Origin: Spisula solida
Taxonomy: Eukaryota > Mollusca > Bivalvia > Venerida > Mactridae
Reading direction: 5' to 3'
DNA: 64,000 nucleotides
Assembly (NCBI GenBank): GCA_947247005.1
Contig: OX365955.1
Location: forward strand, 31,909,822-31,973,821
The notes under the pieces are model-generated. The model was not told the origin of the DNA and did not search any database. It was given only the letters and a program-made list of their open reading frames with translations. This document shows positions 13,335 to 23,111 of the stretch, in pieces (positions within the stretch are counted from its first letter, which is position 1; every line of letters begins with the position of its first letter). A program made the position numbers and the translations under genes.

Positions 13335-13420
13335 ACCTTGCCTTAACAGTGAGTATAAAGCACTTCTGAGCATGTATGTTACATAATAAAAGTGCTTAAA
13401 TGATGTTATACTATAATAAT
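13335..13420 (+). repeat. SINE 3' tail, diverged
   Basis: Contains TATAAAGCACTTCTGAGCAT and then ATAAAAGTGCTTAAATG leading into an AT-rich run. This is a diverged form of the tail at 51770-51840, which reads AAAAGTGCTATATAAATATG. No tRNA-like head is visible upstream, so it is probably a 5'-truncated SINE. Confidence 0.45.
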
Positions 13421-13859
13421 GATAATCAATGTGCGTTCCTTGTACTCACTTCAATCATTCCTCAGTTCGACATGTACGTTGACGTTTCCGATTGAAGGAA
13501 TAATACATGGCGGCGTAACATACGTATTTAATATTTGTAGTGGTTTTTGACAAGTTATTTAGTCTGTTCATTGGCCAAAAGCCAGTTGGTTGTGTTTTTT
13601 GACAGCTTTAGGTACAATTGCAGTTTCAATTGCAAATAGTAAAACGTAACACTATCACAAATAATATTTGTTTGCAATGTTTTGGGGCAAATTATTTATG
13701 TTCATTGGCAAAATACCACTGGGGTTTGTTTGTTAACATTTTTAAATACAATTAGTATTTCACAATGAATACGAAGAAGCAATCACATTCACGTATGGCA
13801 AAGTTATTTATAAGCATATTTCCAGTTTCTGAAAACATTATTTAATGTTGTGTTTTAGT

Positions 13860-14390
13860 GGGCAGAACTAAATTATATTTAATTTAATATTTCTTCATAT
13901 AATTATGCGTGTTTAGTTAATGCTAAGGTCACATTTGCCCTACGAGCTCCTAATTACGAGCTCCGTACGAGTGGATTTAGGTAAACTCACACGGCGTCCG
14001 TACGGAGCCCGTACGGACACCGAAGACCCGTACTAGCATCGTACGGATTTTCTTAACTCGTACGAGCATCGTACGGATATCTTTCCAGTGCATCTCTATA
14101 GATCGTTCGTGGTCCGTACGAGTTGTGACCAGACGCTACGAACATACAAAACCGTTAGGATTTCAAAAATTATGAACTCGTACGAGTTGATAAATTCGTA
14201 CGGATATCGTACGAGCTTTGTGACCATAGCATAAGATAATTATCAAAATAATATATTTTGTCGAATACGGAAAATGAGATTTTGACTAATAAAGGGAGGT
14301 TACACATTTTTGACTGTAACGCTTAAAGAAGCCTAGCAAAGTTTCTTTTCTTTTATTTGAGCGTTGATATGACCATGTGCACTAGCTGTA
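13860..14390. repeat. Interspersed repeat, interrupted by a MITE
   Basis: Sequence on both sides of the MITE at 13921-14231 matches, in inverted orientation, 19800-20020. For example the word TAATATATTTTGTCGAATAC is shared. The 19.9-kb copy lacks the MITE. Confidence 0.65.
13921..14231. mobile_element. CGTACG-rich MITE, 311 bp
   Basis: The ends are inverted repeats, TGCTAAGGTCACA on the left and the complement of TGCTATGGTCACA on the right, flanked by TAA on both sides (13918-13920 and 14232-14234). The interior is packed with overlapping forms of TCGTACGAG and GTACGGA in both orientations, making a CpG-rich island in AT-rich surroundings. A 3-bp TWA-type duplication would fit PIF/Harbinger, but superfamily is an inference. 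The related repeat at 19.9-20.0 kb, read on the minus strand, shows the uninterrupted site, which supports these boundaries. Confidence 0.75.
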
Positions 14391-15009
14391 AAGAAGACAA
14401 AAACCTCTCCGTCTGGTTCAAGAAAATTCAAATGAAAATGCACTTTTTAGAGTGATTATATGATTTTCGAGGACACTATATATTTGTTATAGCTAGATAC
14501 CTTTAAATTTTAATTTTCACTCACTTGTCTTTAGTGACATATAAACAACACTTTCTTTTTTTCTGATCACTTTTTCACGAACTTGAACTTATAGCCAAAT
14601 TTCTTCAATTTTAGTAGACAGTTATCTCCCTTTGTTACCAATAACATAATTTAACAGCTGATGTATTAACTATATTTATAATCCCGGTTATATGTTTTCA
14701 CAAGCGGGGACTATCACGAAGACGCTCGAGGTGTAATACCAACACAAATCTAGAGGACCGATACTGCACGATTTGCTAGCGAAAATTCATATATTCAACG
14801 CAAGAACCTTGTAATATATTCATGCATAAAGGTCAGAATCATGTCAAATTCTATGTGCTATACCTATGTTTTCTTACATTAAAGAAGAGACAAAATGAAA
14901 ATGAAACAAATAGATCCTTTGGAAACAACTATGGCATTCGTCTTTTAGCAATAGGTTGGTGTACGAAACAATTATTCAAGTATTATACATTGAGTACAAA
15001 ATAAAGGAG
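14391..15009. other. No recognisable feature
   Basis: AT-rich; a 60-codon frame at 14822-15004 has no recognised motif. Part of this stretch could belong to the Penelope-like remnant that starts nearby, but I cannot show it. Confidence 0.4.
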
Positions 15010-15115
15010 TAAGTGGAACCACACGACTAAACAACGGAGGTGTTTATCATTTTATTATACCGACGTTTCGGCTTAACACTTAAGCCTTCATCAGGGTTTA
15101 TACATAACAAATACA
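15010..15115 (-). mobile_element. Penelope-like retroelement fragment (terminal repeat)
   Basis: The stretch surrounds a hammerhead-ribozyme motif on the minus strand and includes, downstream on that strand, AACACCTCCGTTGTTTAGTC and GTGTGGTTCCACTTACTCC. Hammerhead motifs with a very short stem III are known from the terminal repeats of Penelope-like elements. No reverse transcriptase or GIY-YIG endonuclease remnant is visible on either side, so this is probably an isolated terminal fragment. Boundaries are approximate. Confidence 0.55.
15054..15101 (-). ncRNA. Hammerhead ribozyme motif
   Basis: Read on the minus strand, the conserved core CTGATGA (15094-15088) is followed by one A, a perfect 7-bp stem II (GGCTTAA / TTAAGCC) closed by a GTG loop, then GAAA and CGTC. 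Stem III is only A-U and C-G, with no room for a loop. The predicted cleavage is after GUC (15064-15062). The sequence after it, GGTATAAT, can pair with TATAAACC before the core in five of its first six positions, forming stem I. Such minimal stem III motifs are typical of Penelope-like elements and are thought to cleave best as dimers through the palindromic ACGU. The extra A between CTGATGA and stem II deviates from the strict consensus, so activity is unproven. Confidence 0.7.
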
Positions 15116-17975
15116 ACAAATTGCTGCCCTAAGTACTAAAAGAGGAGTTTGTGTCACATGACGTCATGTTGCCATCACATGACGTTGTATTGTTTGATAT
15201 ACATGTACACTTTCATACATGATTTATGTATTATAATGATTTATGAAACATTTTTGGGGTGACCTATACATAAGGCGTGCGCTTTCGATCGCCTCCTGTG
15301 CCACTGCTTATATATCCTAAACATGAATCATCCACATGGTCCATTTTACCCAGATATATGGATAATCTACTTGAGAGGATCAAACGTCATTGTGTCACGA
15401 TTTCAATGATCCGCGGTAAATGTACAATCTGGTAAACGGACGTATGGCTAAGAATAGACTTTAACTTGATTCTTTGTTTTACTTTACATTAATTTATCCT
15501 GTCCGTTTGTTGTTTGTTTTGCACTGTAACGAAAAATTGTCCTTTCCATATAAGCTGAATTTTCATTGTTAGGCATATAATGGGATCATTGTTTGAGATC
15601 TAACAGGTTAGTTAACACATAACACGGATCTTGCTCGTAACAACAGTACTATGGGCATAACACGTGGCATGTGATGTTATGCTCAGTTACCACGAGGGAC
15701 AACATGTCCGTCGATTACATTTTAAGTAAATAATGTTAGGGGCCAATTGTCTAAAAGGGTCAAATAGGGTCGCATTGGACCAGTAGCAGTTTCATTTATC
15801 CAAGCAACGTAGCTTTAGTAGTTTTAATAGCAGTCATAAACATTTTATTGTGGTGACGACATTCTCTAAATCAGCCCTCGTAATTATAACATACCAAGTA
15901 ATTATAACTAGAGGCAGTCTCAAAATTAAAATTAAAGATCATTTGTAATGATAAAAAAATAAATGTCGTAGGTGCGACTTGATGAATTGAAAAGGATGAA
16001 ATAATAAGAAAGGAACATTCCAGATGACAGTAGTTTGAGGTAAAAAAAGATGTAGCGAATACTGTGAAATTCATTAATACCGGTATATGAGGGTGGTAAT
16101 ACTAGATATTATAGAACTCCTATCCTAAAATCAAATATCCACAGCACTTGGCAGTGTTTATAAAACCACTTATTTACGAACCCGAGGAAATTCCCATTTT
16201 ACCCAACTCCTTGAAAGGGTGAGGTTCACAAACGTCGAAATGTGGCCAAGTTTATTTCCAAAAAATAATATATAAATAATTACTTTTAAATTTATATAGA
16301 ACACTGGCTATGTAAAAATATAAAAGTGTAGCATGTTGGAAGGCTTTACGTCATTCATATGGCTAAAAGTGCCATGTTTTGCTTAACATGGCATACTTTC
16401 AGTGAATTTGCCTGCAGTTTACGAGGGAAATTTGAAAAAATCTTGTCCTTTTTATCTAAGGAATTGAAATATTTCGTAGAAATTGATCGAAACTGTTCTA
16501 TTTAACAGAGTTTGGAGTACACAGTTTCGAATGTTTCCGAATACCAAACACTGATATTTCTGTTGTCATGTAATTGAAATGAACACTGAATTAAACACTG
16601 AAATAAACACACCGCACAAGTTGAAGTCGTATCGACCAAATATAATATCACTATTGACATTTATTGAAAACAATTGAGAAAGTTAATGCAGTCTATCAGT
16701 ATAGAATGTAGTGAATTAGTTTTCGATTGCAAAACAAAATGTTAACAGTAGTAAATCATAAATTGAGATTCTATTTACAGTATCTTACTTGCGAAGGTCT
16801 CATCAGAACATTGAAATAAAATAAAATTATGTCAAATGTGAATTGTTAATATTTTGTAAGGACTAGAAAATAATCATCGCGAACTCGTGTGACGTATTTT
16901 ATTTTAAGGACGTGAAAAGGGATGGCCAATTTATCGATATGAAATTCGACCGATGTAACGACTATGCCACTAAAATGACTTCTTCTTTTCCGATTGACGA
17001 ACATTTTGGGGTTGCTCCACACCACCCACGAATCACCACCAATTGATGAATTGTATAGGATCAATAGTTTAATGGTAATCAATTCGTGAAGTTCTTTACT
17101 GATTTGTTTTATAGTCGTTGTTAGTACAAGCAAGTGTTAAGTAAGCGGGAATTCATCATATCGAGACAAGTTGGAGCTGTTTAAAAGTTTGGTCATGATC
17201 TCCCGTTTCCAAAAATCTCTAAGCTGATTCGTAACAGTTCGTAATACATTATTTGGCAGCTTTACTGAATCTTAATCATCATAACCGCATCTTGATCGAA
17301 TCGCTTGTATTTGTAGTTTTTCTTAGCTCATTCAAGGGATTCGTGAATCCGTCCCAAATACACACCGAAGCACACATGCGGAGGCTATACAATCTACTCG
17401 TACCAGATACGTACCAGGTAACAAACCACAAAATAACTACTCGGACCAAAATCAGATACACTCAAGTAGTCCTGTAAAAAGCTTTGATTTGGCTGGAAAT
17501 GGTGGTATGTGTTGACAAATCAGCATTAAAATAATGTTATTGGGTTTAAATGCTTTGTACACATGTATGTGATGTAGTGAAACTGTTTTATTTAGAAAAT
17601 TTTGATATTCTGCCTTAAATATGAAAGTGAAAGTAGGGTTGTGGCTAACGGACTTCGAATCAGTCTGCGCGTGTGAGAAAATATGTTCACCGCGTTTGAC
17701 GAACCAAATTTTTTTTATATGATATGCATCCCCCTGATTTTTATTCATTTTCTTGAGGCTATATGCTATTTCTATTGATTGGTGGATTTTGAGAGGTCCC
17801 CATGGACAAAAGTTTGACATTTTTTGGGTCAGCAATTTGTCACTTTACATTGAGTTAAAGAAACAAATCTATTTGGTGGTTTGTTACCACAACTGATTCA
17901 CACCGTTCGTATAGTATTCGTAAAAAATGAAGACTTATTCATAAAGTAACATGTTATTGAGAATGTACGTATACT
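15116..17975. other. No recognisable feature
   Basis: About 2.9 kb of AT-rich sequence with chance frames up to 127 codons on the minus strand (17452-17835, no known domain). It lies directly left of the large tandem duplication. Confidence 0.4.
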
Positions 17976-18485
17976 GAATTCCACAAGGACGTTTTGTTCA
18001 TTTTGAATTGGTTTGGTATCATTAGTTTTCGTCTCATTGAGCTCTTTGATAATATCCTAATTGTTGCCTGGTGGAACGTATAAAATATATAAATAGAGTA
18101 AATAGCAATTTTACAAAGTCCTAAGTCTTTGACAACCCTTATAGAGTTACTTTCCACATTGCCGCGTTTTGGCTTTCGAATGTTGCAATATTGAAATTAT
18201 TCTCAAAGTGATTTTCAAAGACGGGATTGGTCAGTAGAAAATGTGATTCAAAGTTCATAATAAAGGTCGAATATGACAGATTTTCCTAAGGAGAGATATT
18301 TTTCATTTTTCCTGCATTAATACTTTAACGTGTAACTAACAAAATAGTTCCTCATGCTAAAGTTTGAGTTTCGGTAACCAAGGGAGGCGACTCTGTTCCA
18401 AAAATACGGAAATCAGGCTCAATCTTCAAGCTCATAAAAAAGTAAGCAGAAAAACAAAATTTAATAATAATTATTGTTTATTTAA

Positions 18486-18654
18486 GAAATAAAAATCTGT
18501 TCGCGTTTATTGTCGGTGAATAAAACACGGGCAGGAGTTCGGATGCGGAAAAATTAAATCACGAGTGCGTAGCACGAGTGATTTAATTTTCCGCATCCGA
18601 ACGAGTGCCCGTGTTTTATTCACCGACAATATACAAGAACAGAGTTTTTATTTC
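18486..18654. repeat. Long foldback (near-perfect hairpin), about 169 bp
   Basis: Two arms of roughly 80 bases are complementary almost throughout. The left arm contains GTCGGTGAATAAAACACGGG, GTTCGGATGCGG and ATTAAATCACGAGTGC; the right arm contains their complements. The centre is about GAGTGCGTAGCACGA. A transcript would form one stable rod. It resembles foldback-type MITEs; no terminal duplication is evident. Confidence 0.85.
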
Positions 18655-19198
18655 GATTCTAAATACGATAATATCCCGCACTATTTAACTGCGCGCATTC
18701 TATTTTCACCCATTTGACATTGAACATAATTCCACGCTGAAATTGAGTGGCTTATTAGCTGGTACAATTACCTCCCTCGTTAATGAAAACGGCCTTCGTA
18801 ATTTTCTGAAGGAAATACCACATTTTAAACATTGAAACAATTTTAATAACACGAGTATATTGTATCTATTTCATAAAATGAAAAATATAAATGAATTGAT
18901 TATCAGAAGCTTTAATAAAACTTGGTTTCTAGAGTATATTGGAGTTTCTAAAAATAGATGCGTCATAGCTGTAACACTGGATTCTCGTGCAACTCGCCTT
19001 GTCATCGTGACTCGTAGAAAATTTTACTATAAAGTTTTCGTTCATTCATTCATAAATATGTCACGTGATACTGGGCATAAATAGAAACAGCCAATTTGAT
19101 AGGTATGTTTTATGGGGGTAATAATACATTGTTAGGTCCGCTCTATATTTATTGGATTAATCCGCAGATCGTGTTAGAATATGATGTACATTTGTGCT

Positions 19199-19745
19199 TT
19201 AAGGTGCTGCCTCACAGATTGGGCTAAAATGTTTGTATATCTTGATTTTCCAACAAAACCAAGTATTGATGTAATCGAAAGCGACTGAAGGTTGCTTTAT
19301 GAAAGATTTGGTCCAAATAAGCAATTTTAACCACTCTCGATATCGTCCACTGAGTATGTTTGTCTTGAAAAAAACACGCCAAGTTTCCTTCCAACATGCT
19401 TTGTGAATTATGTAATTCACACGTGATCGAACTGTAACATCAACAAACTACAGCGTAAACATCAGTGAGGTATTTGATTTGTTTTTCGATTCGTTTTCAT
19501 CAAATGCAAACACATTTCAGGCACTTTAAGTAATAATAGTCTTAATTCTATAGGGTATTAATACCCTATAGAATTTTTTATGTAAAAGTACTAAAAAACT
19601 ACAAAATGCCGAAGTTTCTCAAGTTATTTTAGATGTCAGTGTGGTTGTTTATGGGATATACAGAAAACTATACCAAAATTTGGCGAATATTTGACAATTT
19701 TATTTTATTTTTGCAATACACCATTATGTGAGGCAGTCCCTTTAA
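19199..19745. mobile_element. TTAA-flanked non-autonomous element, 547 bp
   Basis: TTAA occurs at both ends (19199-19202 and 19742-19745). Next to it the inverted ends share CTGCCTCACA (left GGTGCTGCCTCACA, right complement of AGGGACTGCCTCACA). TTAA duplications are typical of piggyBac-type elements, so a piggyBac-like MITE is the leading reading, but the inverted repeats are short. A 73-codon minus-strand frame near the left end has no recognised domain. A 32-bp perfect palindrome lies inside. Confidence 0.55.
19544..19575. repeat. Perfect 32-bp palindrome
   Basis: AATTCTATAGGGTATT is followed immediately by its exact complement, giving a palindrome with no spacer, inside the TTAA-flanked element. 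Confidence 0.95.
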
Positions 19746-19799
19746 ACACTAAAATAAATCCAATGATATCTGGCAATAACCAAGTCAATGGGTTCATGA

Positions 19800-20020
19800 G
19801 AAACATGCATTTACAGCTAAATTATTTTTTAAGAATAACTCAGTGTATGTTCATATCTACCCAAAATTGAAAAGAAACGTATACTTCCCGATGCTACTTT
19901 AAGAGTTAAAGTTGAAAGTCTGTTACCTCCCTTTATAGGAAATATGCGAGTTTTCGTATTCGACAAAATATATTATTTTCATAGTTATCACAACTAAACA
20001 CGTACCATTTAATGAACTAA
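19800..20020 (-). repeat. Interspersed repeat, uninterrupted copy
   Basis: Inverted relative to the copy at 13.86-14.39 kb and lacking the CGTACG MITE found there. The minus strand reads GTTTAGTTGTGATAAC at the site where the other copy carries the insertion. Confidence 0.65.
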
Positions 20021-20924
20021 AACTAATCTAAATAGAATTCATTTATTTATTTCATTAAAATATTTTATTCATAAAGGTATAACAGAATACGTCTTTTACA
20101 GTCGTAATTCGAAACAAATACGAGTTATGTGCGTAACGTTATAAATAAAACGTTGCGTCATTTTTGCGTTGTTGTTAGATACAAACACGTGTTGGTTTAA
20201 TGCTTATAGTTTTTATTATACCGAGCAAAAGTTTTAAATGTCACTATACATGATACTTGTATAATCTATATCACCAATTAGACGAAAAACATACCCTGAA
20301 CAATGTTATCAGAATATGTACAGACATATGCGCACAAACAACTTTGGCATTCGTCCTTAAACTTTGAATGGCATTTCCTCAATTTGCAAAACTGGCACTT
20401 AGCACATTGTGGCTATCAAGAATATTAAACATGAATATATCTCCGGTGGATATAACTTCTGATGAACCATCTGATGAAATCTCCGTCAAATGTAACATAC
20501 TTCGAGAGAGTAGACACATTTTGCTGACTGTTAAATTGAAAATTGCAATTACTTAAACGGAAGGTTTACGCCAGTCTAGTAATTTAATCTGTCTGCCATC
20601 ATTTATAGTAATTGCTTTCTCTTAAATGTACTATGTATGTTAAATCGGTCTTGTCAGCATTTTGTCTATACTATCAACCCATGCTGCACAGACGTATGAG
20701 AGTTTCTCAACTTGATGTGTTTAAGGTTATGCTATATTTCAGAAGTTTATTTCATTGCTTTTTTATTTTTTATCAAGGTTTCAAGGTTGGAAGTCCCATC
20801 ACCAGTATTTTACATTCATATGTGGACTACATTATCAGATTATATTGTTGACCAACTATTCATTGAACTACCAATAAGCGTCGAGCAAGAAAGTCATAGC
20901 AGTACCATTTGGTCAAGATTTACG

Positions 20925-21420
20925 TACGTCGCGTTCCGCAGCACGGACACCTTACCCGCAAACTCTCGTTCCAGGTTGGCATGTGACCCGCCGGAATCTT
21001 TAACTTCAAACTCTGGTTTCATGTTGATATGTCGCGTCCCGCCGAAATATATACCCGAAACCTCTCGTTCTAGTTTGGTATATCGCGTCCTGTCGGAATC
21101 TATACCTGGATACTATCGTTTCTGGTTGGTATTCTCGTCCCGCCGGAATCTTTACCCCCAAACATTCGTTACAGGTTGATATGTCGCGTCTCCCCAGTAT
21201 CTTTATCTGCGAACTTTCATTCCAGGTTGGTATTTCGTGTCCCGTCCTGAAATTTTACCTTCAAACTCTCGTTCCATGTTGGTATGTTATGTCTGGCCCG
21301 AACATATTAACCACAAACTCTCGTTCCAGGCGGGTATGTTGCGTCCCGCACGGAATCTATACATACAATTTCTCATGCCAGTCATATTAACCCGTATCCT
21401 CTCGTTCCTGGGACAAACGC
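20925..21420 (+). repeat. 51-bp minisatellite, about 9-10 units (copy A)
   Basis: Markers of the form CAGGTTGGTATGTCGCGTCC recur at about 20972, 21020, 21070, 21122, 21172, 21223, 21275, 21327 and 21379, a period of 48-52 bp. Units are diverged and more G+C-rich than the surroundings. Because 51 is a multiple of three, the array keeps reading frames open; the 155-codon frame at 20712-21179 is a by-product. Confidence 0.85.
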
Positions 21421-22968
21421 TATAATCACTAGATAACTGGAAAAAGAAAATTATTTCGTAGGCCTATACAACATAACCTTCTTCATAAGGACCGTGAGAA
21501 CTACACGAAGGACATGTTTTCAACGGTTTGATTTATATAATACAATCAACAAGATAAATACCAAGTATTGGATTTCTCCCTAATCGAGTGTGTATATTAT
21601 TAATAATAGCTTTACAGCCGGGACATTTGATGAACACGTCATTTTCGTACTATAAAACAAGTTCGGTATCAGCCGGTGTAGTGATTTTTTTGGCTAAAAT
21701 ATCGATTTAACGAATAGTTTCACAATACTTTTTGATCTTAGAATAAACAAATGTTGCTAATTGGCTTAAATCAGTTAAAAAAATTGGAGAAACATATGTA
21801 GCAGTATTGGGAATGTTGACAGTTTCTGGAACTACTTGAATGCGGATTCACATAGCAGCCTAAAGGCGGTTAATTTTGTATTGAGAAATGGGCAATGGTA
21901 GTAATGAAAGGCTTAATCGCCTCCCAAAAACCATTTCCTATAGATGATATACTAGTTTACTACATGTAATTGATGCATATGCTTTAAAAGGGTCAAAAAT
22001 TGATAACGTTTGAAATAAACCGACAATTCTTGAAATAAATTGATAAACAGATGTGTCGATAATGCTTGAAATAGGTCGTCAATGCTTGAAAGGGATAATG
22101 TTATAAAAATGGGTCGATTATTTACAATTGTGTGTATCTATACTAAATTAATTCTACAGGGACTTTATATATGAATAAAATTATATTTATGTTTTTCAGC
22201 GTTATTTGTTTAAGAATCCCCAAATGTCAATGTGTATTTATTTTTTCAGTGACAATAATCTCCGAATAATGGATGATTTTCGAAATCTTTGAAATCTTAC
22301 TTTATTTTCTCATTGGTCTCGCGAGACCTCGTGTCAAGTCGAATATATCTTTTATGTATATATTTTAAGACAGTTTATAAAAAAAGTCTGTTCCAGTTTA
22401 TCGAGAGATTTTTGTAATGGCATAGATTGTAAAACAAGAACATAATCGTTGTTATAGCGACAAACATTAGTTGAGAATCACTAATTGTATGTAGCTTGTA
22501 ACATTTTACATAAAACCCGTGGATATACGAGCTCCATCATTGTCCAATCAGAGTTGTTATTTTAACTTGTCTTACAGTACAATAACGAAAACGCACGAAT
22601 ATTAATTTGAGCCAGGTAACATGTTACGTACTATACCGATAGCGACGGTGCCTTTGTTGTATATTTGTTTATTGGCAGCCCACTTTTACTTTTTACATTT
22701 TGGACTAAACATTCGTACTACACATTCGTTTCAATTTTAAAACAACATGACAACAACTTAACAGCTTGGAATGTATTTGATGCGTGTCACCAGGAAAGCG
22801 ATCCTTTGTTACTTACGTGATGCTAGGATCCTTATTGTTACATTGTCTTAATTATTCCATTTACGAATGTTTTCACATACAGTGACAGGATACTAATAGA
22901 GTGACGCAGTGGTCAAGTCCACTATTGTGGTGTTAAACAAATTATTAAGGCTTATCCAGACATCTATA

Positions 22969-23111
22969 CGAGAGATCACCATATTCATATGCAAAATGCC
23001 CCACCGGCAATCTATTGGATGAATGAACCATAAACACCTGTCATTCACCAATAGCTAACAGGTGGGAAACATTTGCATATGATTACATCTGTATACAAAC
23101 ATAATCTCTCC
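22969..23111 (+). mobile_element. 143-bp MITE, private to copy A
   Basis: Flanked by TATA on each side (22965-22968 and 23112-23115) with inverted ends CGAGAGATCA on the left and the complement of GGAGAGATTA on the right. A related 150-bp element lies in opposite orientation at 40694-40843. Copy B has the uninterrupted site ACATCTATAATTTAAC at about 32174. Confidence 0.8.

Larger units (their letters stand above)
18245..20350. repeat. Insertion private to copy A (about 2.1 kb)
   Basis: Copy B passes from sequence matching 18240 to sequence matching 20350 with only a few tens of bases between. The extra 2.1 kb holds a long foldback, a TTAA-flanked element and an interspersed repeat shared with 13.9-14.4 kb. 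It could be one composite insertion or several. Confidence 0.6.

Noticed and set aside
20712..21179. 155-codon open frame, the longest in the window
   Set aside because: Its second half is the 51-bp satellite, whose period is divisible by three and keeps a frame open. No domain is recognisable, and the matching frame is not preserved in copy B.
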